In this document: in pieces, positions 7,975 to 16,251 of the stretch
Position numbering within the stretch: position 1 is the stretch's first letter
Layout of the letters: each line of letters starts with the position of its first letter
From: RUG563 sp045590215
GTDB taxonomy: Bacteria; Bacillota; Clostridia; Christensenellales; Aristaeellaceae
Direction: 5' to 3'
DNA length: 64,000 nt
NCBI GenBank assembly: GCA_045590215.1
Contig: JAZNQO010000026.1
Span: 62,001-126,000, forward strand
Position numbers and translations under genes: made by a program
Notes under the pieces: generated by a model
The model's input: the letters and a program-made list of their open reading frames with translations, nothing else
Told to the model about the DNA's origin: nothing
Database searches by the model: none

Positions 7975-8859
7975 TCATTCTTTCTTATCAAATAGCTGAT
8001 AGGCCAGCATTTTGCCCGTGGGCGTTGCAGCAATGCCGCCTTGGGCAGTTTCGCGCAGGGCGCAGGGCAGGCTTTCCCCCACTTCGCCCATAGCGTCAAT
8101 CACTTCATCCGCAGGAATCACGCTTTTGATACCAGCCAAGGCCATATCTGCGGCGGTGATGGCAATCATCACGCCGGAAGCGTTGCGCTTGATGCAGGGC
8201 ACTTCCACAAGCCCTGCCACAGGGTCGCATACCAGGCCCATCTGGTTTTTGAGGGCCATTGCCACGGCGTGCTCTGCCATTTCAGGCGTTCCGCCGGATA
8301 ATTCCACAATCGACGCCGCTGCCATGGCGGATGCACTGCCGCACTCTGCCTGGCACCCTCCTGCTGCACCGCTGAGACTGGCTTTATTGGCAATCACCAT
8401 GCCGATGCCTCCTGCGCAGATTAAGGCAAGGCAAACATCTTCCCTGCTGGCATTTTTCTTTTTCATATAGGTCAATACAGCACCCGGCAAAATGCCGCAG
8501 CTGCCAGCCGTGGGGCTTGCCACAATTCTTCCCATGGCAGCATTACATTCGGCAACAGCCAATGCCGTTGTTATGGCTTCGCAGCAAAAATCACCGCTGA
8601 TGGCATTTCCTTTTTCTATATGTGCCTTCATGCGGAAAGCGTCGCCGCCGGTGAGGCCGCTGGTGGAGCGGATGTCTTCCCTCTTTCCGTCCTTGGCAGA
8701 TTCCTCCATCACTGCTAATTGCCTGTCCATGTTCCTTAAAATATTCTCTTCCGAAACTTCCATTTGCGCTGCCTGATCTGCAAGGACAAGGCGGCCAATG
8801 GAAAGCCCTTTATTCTTCGCTTCGTTTACGATGCTTTTCAGGCTCATGTAATCCAGCAT
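7975..8859 (-). CDS. sdaAA: L-serine dehydratase, iron-sulfur alpha subunit
   Basis: Deaminates L-serine to pyruvate and ammonia together with SdaAB, using an oxygen-labile [4Fe-4S] cluster. The chosen start ATG 8859 (MLDYMSLKSI, 294 residues) is the one properly spaced from AGAGGGA; ATG 8865 and frames further upstream are less likely. Cluster-region motifs: SPTAGSCGILPGAVLTYM, SGAAGGCQAECGSASAMA and LVCDPVAGLVEVPCIKRNA. It begins close behind and slightly inside the end of sdaAB, indicating an operon. Confidence 0.92.
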   Translation of the reverse strand: MLDYMSLKSIVNEAKNKGLSIGRLVLADQAAQMEVSEENILRNMDRQLAVMEESAKDGKREDIRSTSGLTGGDAFRMKAHIEKGNAISGDFCCEAITTALAVAECNAAMGRIVASPTAGSCGILPGAVLTYMKKKNASREDVCLALICAGGIGMVIANKASLSGAAGGCQAECGSASAMAAASIVELSGGTPEMAEHAVAMALKNQMGLVCDPVAGLVEVPCIKRNASGVMIAITAADMALAGIKSVIPADEVIDAMGEVGESLPCALRETAQGGIAATPTGKMLAYQLFDKKE

Positions 8860-8875
8860 TTCCATTCCCTCTTTC

Positions 8876-9538
8876 TTAGTCATTGGCATGCAGATACACC
8901 ACATGCAAAACGTTTGGCAGCGCACGCAGCAGCGTCAAAAGCTCCCGGCTCACATCGCCGTCCACTTCCAGCGTCATAATGGCCTGCGTGCCCTTTTGCT
9001 GCCTTGTCAGGCGGAAATTGCCGATATTGATGCGGAAAACGGCCAGAGCCTGCGTTACCCCGGCAATGACCCCGTATGTATCGTTATGCGGAATAATCAA
9101 CGTGTTATACTGCCCGGTGAATGCGCTTTCCATGCCGTTGAGCCTTGTAATCAGAATATTGCCGCCGCCAACGGATGCCCCTTCCACTTCAATCATATCG
9201 CCGTCTGCTGCAAAAAGCCGCACCACCGCCGTATTGGGATGGCATTTAGCCAGCTTCACCGTGCGGAAATGATAATCAAAGCCCTTTTCTTTAGCAATTT
9301 CAAGGCTTCTGGGTAAATCCACATGATCCGGTTTCATGCCAAGAATTCCGGCAATGAGGGCTCTGTCCGTGCCGTGGCCTCGATAGGTTTCTGCAAAGCT
9401 GCCGGCCAGATCAATTTCTGCCCGAACGGGTTCTTTTGCTAGTATCTTTCTGGCCACATAGCCGATTCTGGCTGCCCCTGCCGTATGGCTGCTGCTTGGG
9501 CCGATCATTACAGGACCGATAATATCAAATATATTCAT
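8876..9538 (-). CDS. sdaAB: L-serine dehydratase, beta subunit
   Basis: Partner of SdaAA. 220 residues from ATG 9538 behind AGAGGA. The N-terminal beta domain carries GPSSSHTAGAARIG and the substrate-loop GHGTDRALIAGILG; the C-terminal part (about 147-220, FRLTRQQKGTQAIMTLEVDG onward) is an ACT-type domain that may sense serine (family knowledge). It is first in its operon, behind a promoter at 9573-9601. Confidence 0.92.
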   Translation of the reverse strand: MNIFDIIGPVMIGPSSSHTAGAARIGYVARKILAKEPVRAEIDLAGSFAETYRGHGTDRALIAGILGMKPDHVDLPRSLEIAKEKGFDYHFRTVKLAKCHPNTAVVRLFAADGDMIEVEGASVGGGNILITRLNGMESAFTGQYNTLIIPHNDTYGVIAGVTQALAVFRINIGNFRLTRQQKGTQAIMTLEVDGDVSRELLTLLRALPNVLHVVYLHAND

Positions 9539-9572
9539 ACTAAAGATTCCTCTTTCAATGCTTGATAAGCTT

Positions 9573-9601
9573 AATATAATATAGTTACCCGATAAAATCA
9601 A
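9573..9601 (-). promoter_or_regulatory. Promoter of sdaAB-sdaAA-exoA
   Basis: Minus strand TTGATT (9596-9601), 17 bases, TATATT (9573-9578): good sigma-A spacing, 35 bases before the sdaAB start. Confidence 0.6.
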
Positions 9602-9648
9602 GCCCTTTGAGAAGTTTCTGTTTTTTTAATGTATCTTGAGTTTTTGTC

Positions 9649-9677
9649 TTGACATGCCTTACTGCTCGCATTATAAT
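9649..9677 (+). promoter_or_regulatory. Sigma-A promoter of the aromatic amino acid operon
   Basis: TTGACA (9649-9654), 17 bases, TATAAT (9672-9677): perfect consensus hexamers and spacing. It lies 32 bases before the leader peptide start and about 210 bases before aroF. Confidence 0.92.
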
Positions 9678-9709
9678 ACTAGCGAAATCAAATGATTGGA
9701 GTATTTGAA

Positions 9710-9772
9710 ATGCTTTCCTTCACTGCAGCTTACAACTTTTATTATTTTTACTTTATTTACGAAGTGAAATAG
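9710..9772 (+). CDS. Phe/Tyr-rich leader peptide of the aro operon
   Basis: A 20-codon frame (ATG 9710 to TAG 9770-9772) with a good TTGGAG ribosome binding site eight bases upstream. The core YNFYYFYFIY holds most of the peptide's four Phe and five Tyr codons; there is no Trp. It sits between a consensus promoter and an intrinsic terminator ahead of genes that make Phe and Tyr, the classic arrangement for ribosome-mediated attenuation. It is not expected to have a function as a protein. Confidence 0.88.
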   Translation: MLSFTAAYNFYYFYFIYEVK

Positions 9773-9796
9773 AGTTGTTTTGCTGCATCTGAAATT

Positions 9797-9859
9797 CCGA
9801 AGATTGTGTTTCTTTCAACAAGGCTTCGCAGTAAAACAGCTGCGGAGCTTTTGTTTTTC
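9797..9859 (+). terminator. Attenuator: terminator with overlapping antiterminator, upstream of aroF
   Basis: AAGGCTTCGCAG (9820-9831) pairs with CTGCGGAGCTTT (9840-9851), 12 pairs with two wobbles, loop TAAAACA, followed by a T-rich run to 9859: a strong intrinsic terminator. CGAAG (9798-9802) can instead pair with CTTCG (9824-9828), which would break the terminator. Stalling on the Phe/Tyr codons of the leader would favour the alternative. The terminator is seen directly; the switch is inference. Confidence 0.75.
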
Positions 9860-9889
9860 TAATCAAAATCAAAATGGAGGAAAAATATC

Positions 9890-10906
9890 ATGATCATCTT
9901 GCTCAAACAGGACGCCAATCAAAAACAAGTGGATAATCTAAAGCAATGGCTGCATGAAACAGGTTTCCAGCTGCACGAATCTGTTGGCTCTCATCATTCC
10001 CTGATTGGCCTTATCGGCGATACCTCCCGGCTGGATATTGATTTGATTAATTCACTGGATGTGGTGGAAGCCGTTCGCCGCATTCAGGAACCCTATAAGA
10101 GCGCAAACCGCAAATTCCATGAAGATGATACTGTCATTTCCGTGGGCGATGCCAAAATCGGCGGCGGTAATTTTATGATGATTGCAGGCCCCTGCTCCGT
10201 TGAAACAGAAGAGCAAATCACCTGTGTTGCCAAGGCTGTCAAAGCTTCCGGGGCGAATATGCTGCGTGGCGGTGCTTTCAAGCCTCGCACTTCCCCTTAC
10301 GCCTTCCAAGGCCTGCACGGCAAAGGCATTGATCTTTTGCTGGAAGCGAAAAAGCAAACCGGTCTGCCTATTATCACCGAAATCATGGACATCAATCATC
10401 TGCCGCTTTTTGAACATGTGGATGTGATTCAAGTGGGTGCCCGGAACATGCAGAATTTTGAGCTTTTGAAGGAACTGGGGCAGACGAAAAAGCCCATTCT
10501 CTTGAAGCGTGGCCTTGCCAATACTATCGAAGAGCTGCTCATGAGCGCAGAATACATCATGGCCGGGGGCAATGAAAATATTATCCTCTGTGAACGTGGC
10601 ATCCGCACCTTTGAAACCGCAACCCGAAACACCATGGATCTTTCTGCCGTGCCTGTTCTGCATAAGCTCAGTCATCTGCCTGTTGTGGTTGACCCCAGCC
10701 ACGGAACCGGCGTTCGTGAACTGGTGAAGCCCATGGCCTTGGCCGCTGCTGCCGCCGGGGCTGACGGTTTGATCGTGGAAGTGCATAACGACCCCGTGCA
10801 TGCCCTTTGCGACGGCAAGCAGTCGCTGACCCCGGAACAGTTTGATGACCTGTGCCATGCCATGCGTGCTATTTTACCCCATTGCATCCGGGAGGCGAAG
10901 TGGTAA
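9890..10906 (+). CDS. aroF: DAHP synthase, type I-beta with N-terminal regulatory domain
   Basis: Condenses PEP and erythrose 4-phosphate, the first shikimate-pathway step. 338 residues. The N-terminal 80 or so (MIILLKQDANQKQVDNLKQW) form the ferredoxin-like domain that in the Thermotoga enzyme mediates Tyr/Phe feedback. The catalytic barrel shows MIAGPCSVE, LRGGAFKPRTSPYAFQGL, PILLKRGLA, ILCERGIRTFE and VVDPSHGTG. It is the first structural gene after the attenuator; TAA at its end abuts the tyrA ATG with no gap. Confidence 0.95.
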   Translation: MIILLKQDANQKQVDNLKQWLHETGFQLHESVGSHHSLIGLIGDTSRLDIDLINSLDVVEAVRRIQEPYKSANRKFHEDDTVISVGDAKIGGGNFMMIAGPCSVETEEQITCVAKAVKASGANMLRGGAFKPRTSPYAFQGLHGKGIDLLLEAKKQTGLPIITEIMDINHLPLFEHVDVIQVGARNMQNFELLKELGQTKKPILLKRGLANTIEELLMSAEYIMAGGNENIILCERGIRTFETATRNTMDLSAVPVLHKLSHLPVVVDPSHGTGVRELVKPMALAAAAAGADGLIVEVHNDPVHALCDGKQSLTPEQFDDLCHAMRAILPHCIREAKW

Positions 10907-11740
10907 ATGAATATCGGTATTATCGGCCTTGGCCTGATTGGCGGCTCTTTGGCAAAATCCCTGAAAGAAAACACGGATCATACCGTTTGGGGTTATGACA
11001 TTGATCCTTCCGTTATTACCCGTGCCATGATGTGCGATGCCATGGATGATCCCCTGACAGATGAAATGCTTCCCCTTTGCGATGTGGTGCTCATTGCACT
11101 TTATCCTTCGCTGTGTGTGGAATATGTAAAGGAGCATGCGGCACAGTTTGCAAAAAAGGCCATCATCGTGGATTGCGCCGGGGTGAAGCGTGCTGTATAT
11201 CAGCCCATATCGAAAATTGCTTCCCAATATGAATGGAAGTATATCGGCGGCCATCCCATGGCCGGGCGCGAATTTTCCGGCTTCAATTATGCCCAGAGCA
11301 ATCTGTTTGAGAGGGCTTCCATGATCCTCACGCCGGACGGCGACATTGATATTGATACCAGAGTGTTTCTGAAGAATTTCTTCCTGTCCGCCGGTTTTGC
11401 GTCCGTCCGTTTCACAACGCCTGATGAGCACGACAGCATGATTGCCTACACTTCCCAATTGGCGCATATTGTTTCCGGCGCATATGTAAAAAATCCCCTT
11501 TCTGACCATCATAAGGGTTTTTCCGCCGGAAGCTTTCAGGATATGACAAGGGTGGCAAAGCTGAATGAAAACATGTGGACGGAACTGATGATGGATAATG
11601 CCGATTTGCTGGTGCCGTCCATTGATGATTTGATTATGCGATTGACCCAATACAGAGAAGCTTTAGCCGAGGAAAACGAAGAAAAGCTCCACGACCTTCT
11701 CAAAGAAGGCCGCATCATGAAAGAAGCACTGACTAAATAA
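10907..11740 (+). CDS. tyrA: Prephenate dehydrogenase
   Basis: Oxidative decarboxylation of prephenate to 4-hydroxyphenylpyruvate, the tyrosine branch. 277 residues: N-terminal Rossmann motif GIIGLGLIGGSLA, then GGHPMAGREFSGF and the His-containing segment TPDEHDSMIAYTSQLAH. There is no C-terminal ACT domain and no chorismate mutase domain, so feedback control must lie elsewhere or in the attenuator. The ATG directly follows the aroF stop. Confidence 0.93.
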   Translation: MNIGIIGLGLIGGSLAKSLKENTDHTVWGYDIDPSVITRAMMCDAMDDPLTDEMLPLCDVVLIALYPSLCVEYVKEHAAQFAKKAIIVDCAGVKRAVYQPISKIASQYEWKYIGGHPMAGREFSGFNYAQSNLFERASMILTPDGDIDIDTRVFLKNFFLSAGFASVRFTTPDEHDSMIAYTSQLAHIVSGAYVKNPLSDHHKGFSAGSFQDMTRVAKLNENMWTELMMDNADLLVPSIDDLIMRLTQYREALAEENEEKLHDLLKEGRIMKEALTK

Positions 11741-11755
11741 AGAAGGTGAATTTCC

Positions 11756-12814
11756 GTGTACCGGGTGCATATGGACGTATCCAAATCCTATGATATTTTG
11801 ATTGGCAAAGGTCTAATTGATAACGTGGGCTCCTATGTGGCTGAACTTTTTAAGCCCTGCCGTATTGCTGTCATTACAGATTCCAACGTATATCCGCTGT
11901 ATGCGGACAGGGTTTGCCGCTCCCTTGCGGAAAACGGATTTGAATATGATACCTTTGTGTTCCCTGCCGGAGAGCAGAGCAAGAACCTCAAAACGCTCTC
12001 CGATATACTGGAATTCATGGCGGAAAGCCAGCTTACCCGTTCCGATCTGGTGATCGCCCTGGGTGGCGGCGTAACGGGCGATATGGCAGGCTTTGCGGCG
12101 GCTGTTTATGCAAGGGGCATCCCCTTTGTGCAGATCCCGACCACGCTGCTTGCGGCGGTGGATTCCTCCGTTGGCGGAAAAACGGCTGTGGATTTGAAAG
12201 CCGGAAAGAATCTGGCCGGGGCGTTTCATCAGCCTTCGCTTGTTTTGACGGATACGGATGTGATTGCCGCCCTGCCTCCTTATCTCCTTGCAGAAGGGGC
12301 AGCGGAATCCATCAAGCACGGCGTATTGAAGGATGAAGAGTTGTTCGGATGGATGTGCCAAACGAACTGGACAGAAAAACTGGCGGAAATTATCCTTCGC
12401 AATGTGGAAATTAAAAAATCATTCGTATTGCAGGATGAATTTGATAAAAACCTTCGGAACTTCCTGAACCTTGGCCATACCTTCGGCCATGCCATTGAAA
12501 AGATTTCTGATTTCAGCTTACCCCACGGCCACGGCGTTGCCATCGGCATGGCTATTGCTGCTGGAGCCGCCGGAGAAATGGACGTTTGCAAGGCCATCTG
12601 CGCCGCTAATCGGAATTGCGCTCTCCCCTGCCAAACGAATTTTGCGCCGAAAGCTCTCGCCCATGCAGCACTGACGGATAAAAAGCGGCATGGCGATGTG
12701 GTTGAATTGGTTCTGCCGGAGAAAATCGGTAAATGCCGGATGGAAAGAACGTCTGTGTCCAAATTGGAAATGCTCTTTGAAAAAGGCATTGGCGTCATCA
12801 AGGAGTGCATGTAA
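11756..12814 (+). CDS. aroB: 3-dehydroquinate synthase
   Basis: NAD- and metal-dependent cyclisation of DAHP. 352 residues from GTG 11756, behind AGAAGGTG. Family motifs: GGGVTGDMAGFAAAVYARGI, IPTTLLAAVDSSVGGKTAVD, and the metal-binding NLGHTFGHAIE with LPHGHGVAIGM. It lies 15 bases after tyrA, and aroA starts one base after its stop. Confidence 0.95.
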   Translation: MYRVHMDVSKSYDILIGKGLIDNVGSYVAELFKPCRIAVITDSNVYPLYADRVCRSLAENGFEYDTFVFPAGEQSKNLKTLSDILEFMAESQLTRSDLVIALGGGVTGDMAGFAAAVYARGIPFVQIPTTLLAAVDSSVGGKTAVDLKAGKNLAGAFHQPSLVLTDTDVIAALPPYLLAEGAAESIKHGVLKDEELFGWMCQTNWTEKLAEIILRNVEIKKSFVLQDEFDKNLRNFLNLGHTFGHAIEKISDFSLPHGHGVAIGMAIAAGAAGEMDVCKAICAANRNCALPCQTNFAPKALAHAALTDKKRHGDVVELVLPEKIGKCRMERTSVSKLEMLFEKGIGVIKECM

Positions 12815-12815
12815 A

Positions 12816-14021
12816 ATGGATATCATCATTACGCCATCCTTATTAAGCGGCAAAGTACGCATTCCCGTCTCCAAATCTTTTGCCCATCGCCAGTTGATTG
12901 CAACAGCCCTGTCAGACAAGCCGACGGAAATCATATTCAACGGCTTATCCGAGGATATTCTGGCAACAATTCATTGCATTGAATCTCTTTCGTCAAAGGC
13001 AGATGCGCTCCCTGAAGAGAACGGCTTTTTGATAACACCCATGCAAGAAACGCCAAACGATGCAGAGCTGTTTTGCAATGAAAGCGGCTCCACGCTGCGC
13101 TTCATGCTGCCGGTTGTTGCTGCGCTTGGCATAAATGGCCATTTTACGGGTGCCGGACGCTTACCCCTTCGGCCTAATGCACCGCTGATTGACGCCATGC
13201 GGAAGCACGGTATCCACGCAAGCTGCGATTTGTTGCCCCTCACTTTATCCGGCACGCTGTCCGGCGGGCGATATGAAATCGCCGGAAACATCAGCAGCCA
13301 ATATATAACAGGGCTCATGATGGCTTTACCGCTTTGCAAGGAAGACAGCGAAATTTGCTTCACAACGCCCCTTGAATCTGCCGCCTATTTGGATATTACG
13401 GAAAACGTGCTGAAACAATTCGGCATTGCCGTTCAAAAAACGGATAATGGATACATCATCCCCGGCAATCAACGATATCTTTCTCCAGAGAGGATTATCA
13501 CAGAGGGTGATTGGTCTTCCGCTGTTTTCTGGTATGTAGGCAATAAAATGGGTCATGAAATTGAAGTCGACGGCTTGAATCCTGCTTCCTGCCAGGGCGA
13601 CAGCCTCATTCTTCAGCAATTGCAGCAGCTTGGCAGCGAAATAGACGTTTCTCAAACGCCGGACAGCCTGCCTGCCCTCGCTGTTGCTGCTTGCGTTAAT
13701 CCGGGAACAACCCATTTCACCGGGGGTGCACGGCTTCGGATGAAAGAAAGTGATCGCTTGACCGCTGTTGCAAACATGCTGAAAAACTTGGGTCAGGATG
13801 TTTTAGAAAAGCAGGATGGGCTCATTATCCACGGCGGCAAAGGGTTTACCGGCGGCACGGTGGACGGCTGCAACGATCATCGCATTGTGATGGCGGCGGC
13901 CATTGCCGGAAGCATCGCTGATGCTCCTGTGAAAATTCTCGGCTGTGAGGCCGTCAAAAAAAGTTATCCTGACTTTTTTAACGACTACGCTGCGCTTGGA
14001 GGGATATTAAATGTCCAATAG
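12816..14021 (+). CDS. aroA: 3-phosphoshikimate 1-carboxyvinyltransferase (EPSP synthase)
   Basis: Adds enolpyruvyl to shikimate 3-phosphate. The start ATG 12816 (MDIIITPSLLSGKVRIPVSKS) follows AAGGAG and leaves a one-base gap after aroB; the frame is open further upstream but without a matching start context. 401 residues, a little shorter than the usual 420-430. Motifs: FCNESGSTLRFMLPV, LPLRPNAPLIDAM, and the C-terminal RMKESDRLTAVA and GCNDHRIVMAAAIA. Its last 11 bases overlap aroC. Confidence 0.94.
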   Translation: MDIIITPSLLSGKVRIPVSKSFAHRQLIATALSDKPTEIIFNGLSEDILATIHCIESLSSKADALPEENGFLITPMQETPNDAELFCNESGSTLRFMLPVVAALGINGHFTGAGRLPLRPNAPLIDAMRKHGIHASCDLLPLTLSGTLSGGRYEIAGNISSQYITGLMMALPLCKEDSEICFTTPLESAAYLDITENVLKQFGIAVQKTDNGYIIPGNQRYLSPERIITEGDWSSAVFWYVGNKMGHEIEVDGLNPASCQGDSLILQQLQQLGSEIDVSQTPDSLPALAVAACVNPGTTHFTGGARLRMKESDRLTAVANMLKNLGQDVLEKQDGLIIHGGKGFTGGTVDGCNDHRIVMAAAIAGSIADAPVKILGCEAVKKSYPDFFNDYAALGGILNVQ

Positions 14022-15084
14022 TTTTGGAACAAAATTCCGTGTCCAGATTTTCGGCCAATCCCATGCCCCAGCAATCGGTGCGGTGATTGAAGGTCTTCCG
14101 GCAGGATTTACGCCGGATTGGGATGTCGTTCGTGACTTTATGGTACGCAGGGTTCCCGGCAACAGTGCCTTTGCCACCGAAAGGAATGAGGCAGATTTGC
14201 CTGAAATTCTATCTGGACTCAATGAAAAAGGTCAAACCTGCGGCGCACCCTTTGCCATCCGTATTCAAAACAGCGATCATCATTCCAGCGATTATGGAAA
14301 GATCAAAGATCTTCCCCGTCCCGGCCATGCGGATTTCACAGCCTTTGAGAAATTTCATGGGTTCAATGATATCCGTGGCGGCGGTCAATTTTCGGGCAGG
14401 CTGACGGCTCCCCTTTGCTTTGCCGGAGCTCTTGCCATACAGCTATTGAAAGAAAAGGGAATTGAAATCAAAGCCCATATCGCCAGTATCGGCGGCATAA
14501 AGGACGATGCTCTTGATGTTTGTGCGCCAGATTTTTCCCGGATTAAAAACGATCTCTTTCCCGTTATCAATCAGGATAAAGGCAAGGCCATGCAGGAAGA
14601 AATCCTGAAAGCAAAAGAAGAACTTGATTCCGTCGGCGGCACCATCTGCTGCTATGCAACGGGGCTTCCTGCAGGGCTTGGCGAACCAATGTTTGACGGC
14701 ATTGAAAATCAATTGGCGAAAACGCTGTTTGGCATTCCTGCCGTTCGTGGCATCGAATTCGGTACTGGCTTTCAGGCAGCCGAAATGCGAGGCAGCCAGC
14801 ACAATGACCCCTTTATCCTGAAAGACCGAAAAATTGCAACCGAAACCAACCATCATGGCGGTGTTCTTGGCGGCATCACAACGGGCATGCCCCTGATTGT
14901 GAAGATTGCTGTAAAGCCCACCCCATCAATCGGAATGAAACAAAAGACTGTTTCTCTTTCCCAAATGAAAGAAGAAAATGTGGCCGTTTCCGGCCGTCAT
15001 GATCCTTGCATTGTGCCACGGGCAGTGCCTGTGATGGAAGCTGTTGTTGCCTGTGTACTCTATGATATGATAATTAATCAATAA
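14011..15084 (+). CDS. aroC: Chorismate synthase
   Basis: Makes chorismate from EPSP using reduced FMN. 357 residues with FGQSHAPAIGAVIEGLPAG at the start, GGGQFSGRLTAPLCFAGALA, and GRHDPCIVPRAVPVMEA at the end. The start overlaps the end of aroA by 11 bases, and its ribosome binding site GGAGGG lies within aroA. Confidence 0.95.
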   Translation: MSNSFGTKFRVQIFGQSHAPAIGAVIEGLPAGFTPDWDVVRDFMVRRVPGNSAFATERNEADLPEILSGLNEKGQTCGAPFAIRIQNSDHHSSDYGKIKDLPRPGHADFTAFEKFHGFNDIRGGGQFSGRLTAPLCFAGALAIQLLKEKGIEIKAHIASIGGIKDDALDVCAPDFSRIKNDLFPVINQDKGKAMQEEILKAKEELDSVGGTICCYATGLPAGLGEPMFDGIENQLAKTLFGIPAVRGIEFGTGFQAAEMRGSQHNDPFILKDRKIATETNHHGGVLGGITTGMPLIVKIAVKPTPSIGMKQKTVSLSQMKEENVAVSGRHDPCIVPRAVPVMEAVVACVLYDMIINQ

Positions 15085-15097
15085 AGGAGAAATAAAA

Positions 15098-16237
15098 ATG
15101 GAACTGAAAAATATCCGACAGGAAATTGATACCATCGACAATCAATTGACAGAACTCTTAATGAAGCGCATGGAAACGGTTGCCAAGGTTGCGGAAGCGA
15201 AAAAGGAGTCCGGTAAGGCCATCCGGGATCATGCAAGAGAACGCGAAATCATCAATCGTGTAACGGCTAAATCCGGCGAAGAATACGCCCCCTATATCAA
15301 AAATCTCTTCCGCACAATGTTTGATTTGAGTTGCAATTATCAATCCCAGAAGATAGGCTACACCTCTGCTTTAGGCCAGCGTTTGCGCAATGCCATCGAA
15401 AACCCTGTTGCCCGTTCCCTGCCCAATCGTGCGGTGGTGGCTTGTCAAGGCACGGAAGGCGCATACGCCCAGCAGGCCTGCGAAAAGATGTTTGAATATC
15501 CCAGCATCCTCTATTTTTCCAGCTTCAACGATGTGTTCAGTGCGGTTGAAAAGGGGATGTGCAAATATGGCATTCTTCCCCTTGAAAACAGCACAGCCGG
15601 GTCTGTCACGCAAGTGTATGACCTGATGGAACAGCACGCATTCCACATCGTCGGAGCTTGCAGGCTGCGTATTGACCATTGCCTGCTTCGTAAAAAGGGT
15701 GCTACAGGCCCTATCCGCAAAATTGTGTCCCACGATCAGGCGCTTCGCCAGTGCAGCGATTATCTGGAAAATCAGATGGACGTGATCACAGAGGCTATGG
15801 AAAACACTGCCGTTGCCGCTGAATATGCCGCCAATGCTGAAGAAAATGACGTGGCTGTGATTGCTTCTTCTGTCTGCGCTGATATTTATAATCTGGAGAT
15901 TGTGAAAGAGAACATCGCCAACGTGCAGAATAATTACACCCGTTTCATCTGCATCGCACGGGATATGCAGGTCTATCCCAATGCTGGTAAAGTGTCTATC
16001 ATGTTCAATTTGCCCCATGCCCCCGGTGCGCTGGGCAGCATCATTTCCCGGCTCACCCTTGCCAATGTGAACCTGACCAAGCTGGAAAGCCGCCCCATTC
16101 CCGGCCGTGAATTTGAATTCCGCTTCTTCTTTGACTTTGAAGCAGATATGCAGGATCCTGAAATGATTGACCTGATCTGCGAACTGGAAAACCGTACGGA
16201 GCATTTCGTGTTCCTAGGTGCTTACGCTGAAAAATGA
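15098..16237 (+). CDS. pheA: Bifunctional chorismate mutase / prephenate dehydratase (P-protein)
   Basis: Converts chorismate to prephenate and then phenylpyruvate, the phenylalanine branch. 379 residues in three parts: AroQ-type chorismate mutase (about 1-90, LKNIRQEIDTIDNQLTELL), prephenate dehydratase (about 110-285, QGTEGAYAQQACEK and PLENSTAGSV; the catalytic Thr of the family lies in NNYTRF), and a C-terminal ACT domain with the Phe-binding ESRPIPGREFEFRFF. The ACT domain predicts feedback inhibition by Phe. The start has AAAGGAG. Confidence 0.95.
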   Translation: MELKNIRQEIDTIDNQLTELLMKRMETVAKVAEAKKESGKAIRDHAREREIINRVTAKSGEEYAPYIKNLFRTMFDLSCNYQSQKIGYTSALGQRLRNAIENPVARSLPNRAVVACQGTEGAYAQQACEKMFEYPSILYFSSFNDVFSAVEKGMCKYGILPLENSTAGSVTQVYDLMEQHAFHIVGACRLRIDHCLLRKKGATGPIRKIVSHDQALRQCSDYLENQMDVITEAMENTAVAAEYAANAEENDVAVIASSVCADIYNLEIVKENIANVQNNYTRFICIARDMQVYPNAGKVSIMFNLPHAPGALGSIISRLTLANVNLTKLESRPIPGREFEFRFFFDFEADMQDPEMIDLICELENRTEHFVFLGAYAEK

Positions 16238-16251
16238 TGGGAGGAAAAGGG

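Noticed and set aside
9684..9889. T-box leader for the aro operon
   Set aside because: No T-box bulge sequence (NGGUGG type) and no specifier-loop stem; the leader peptide explains the region better.
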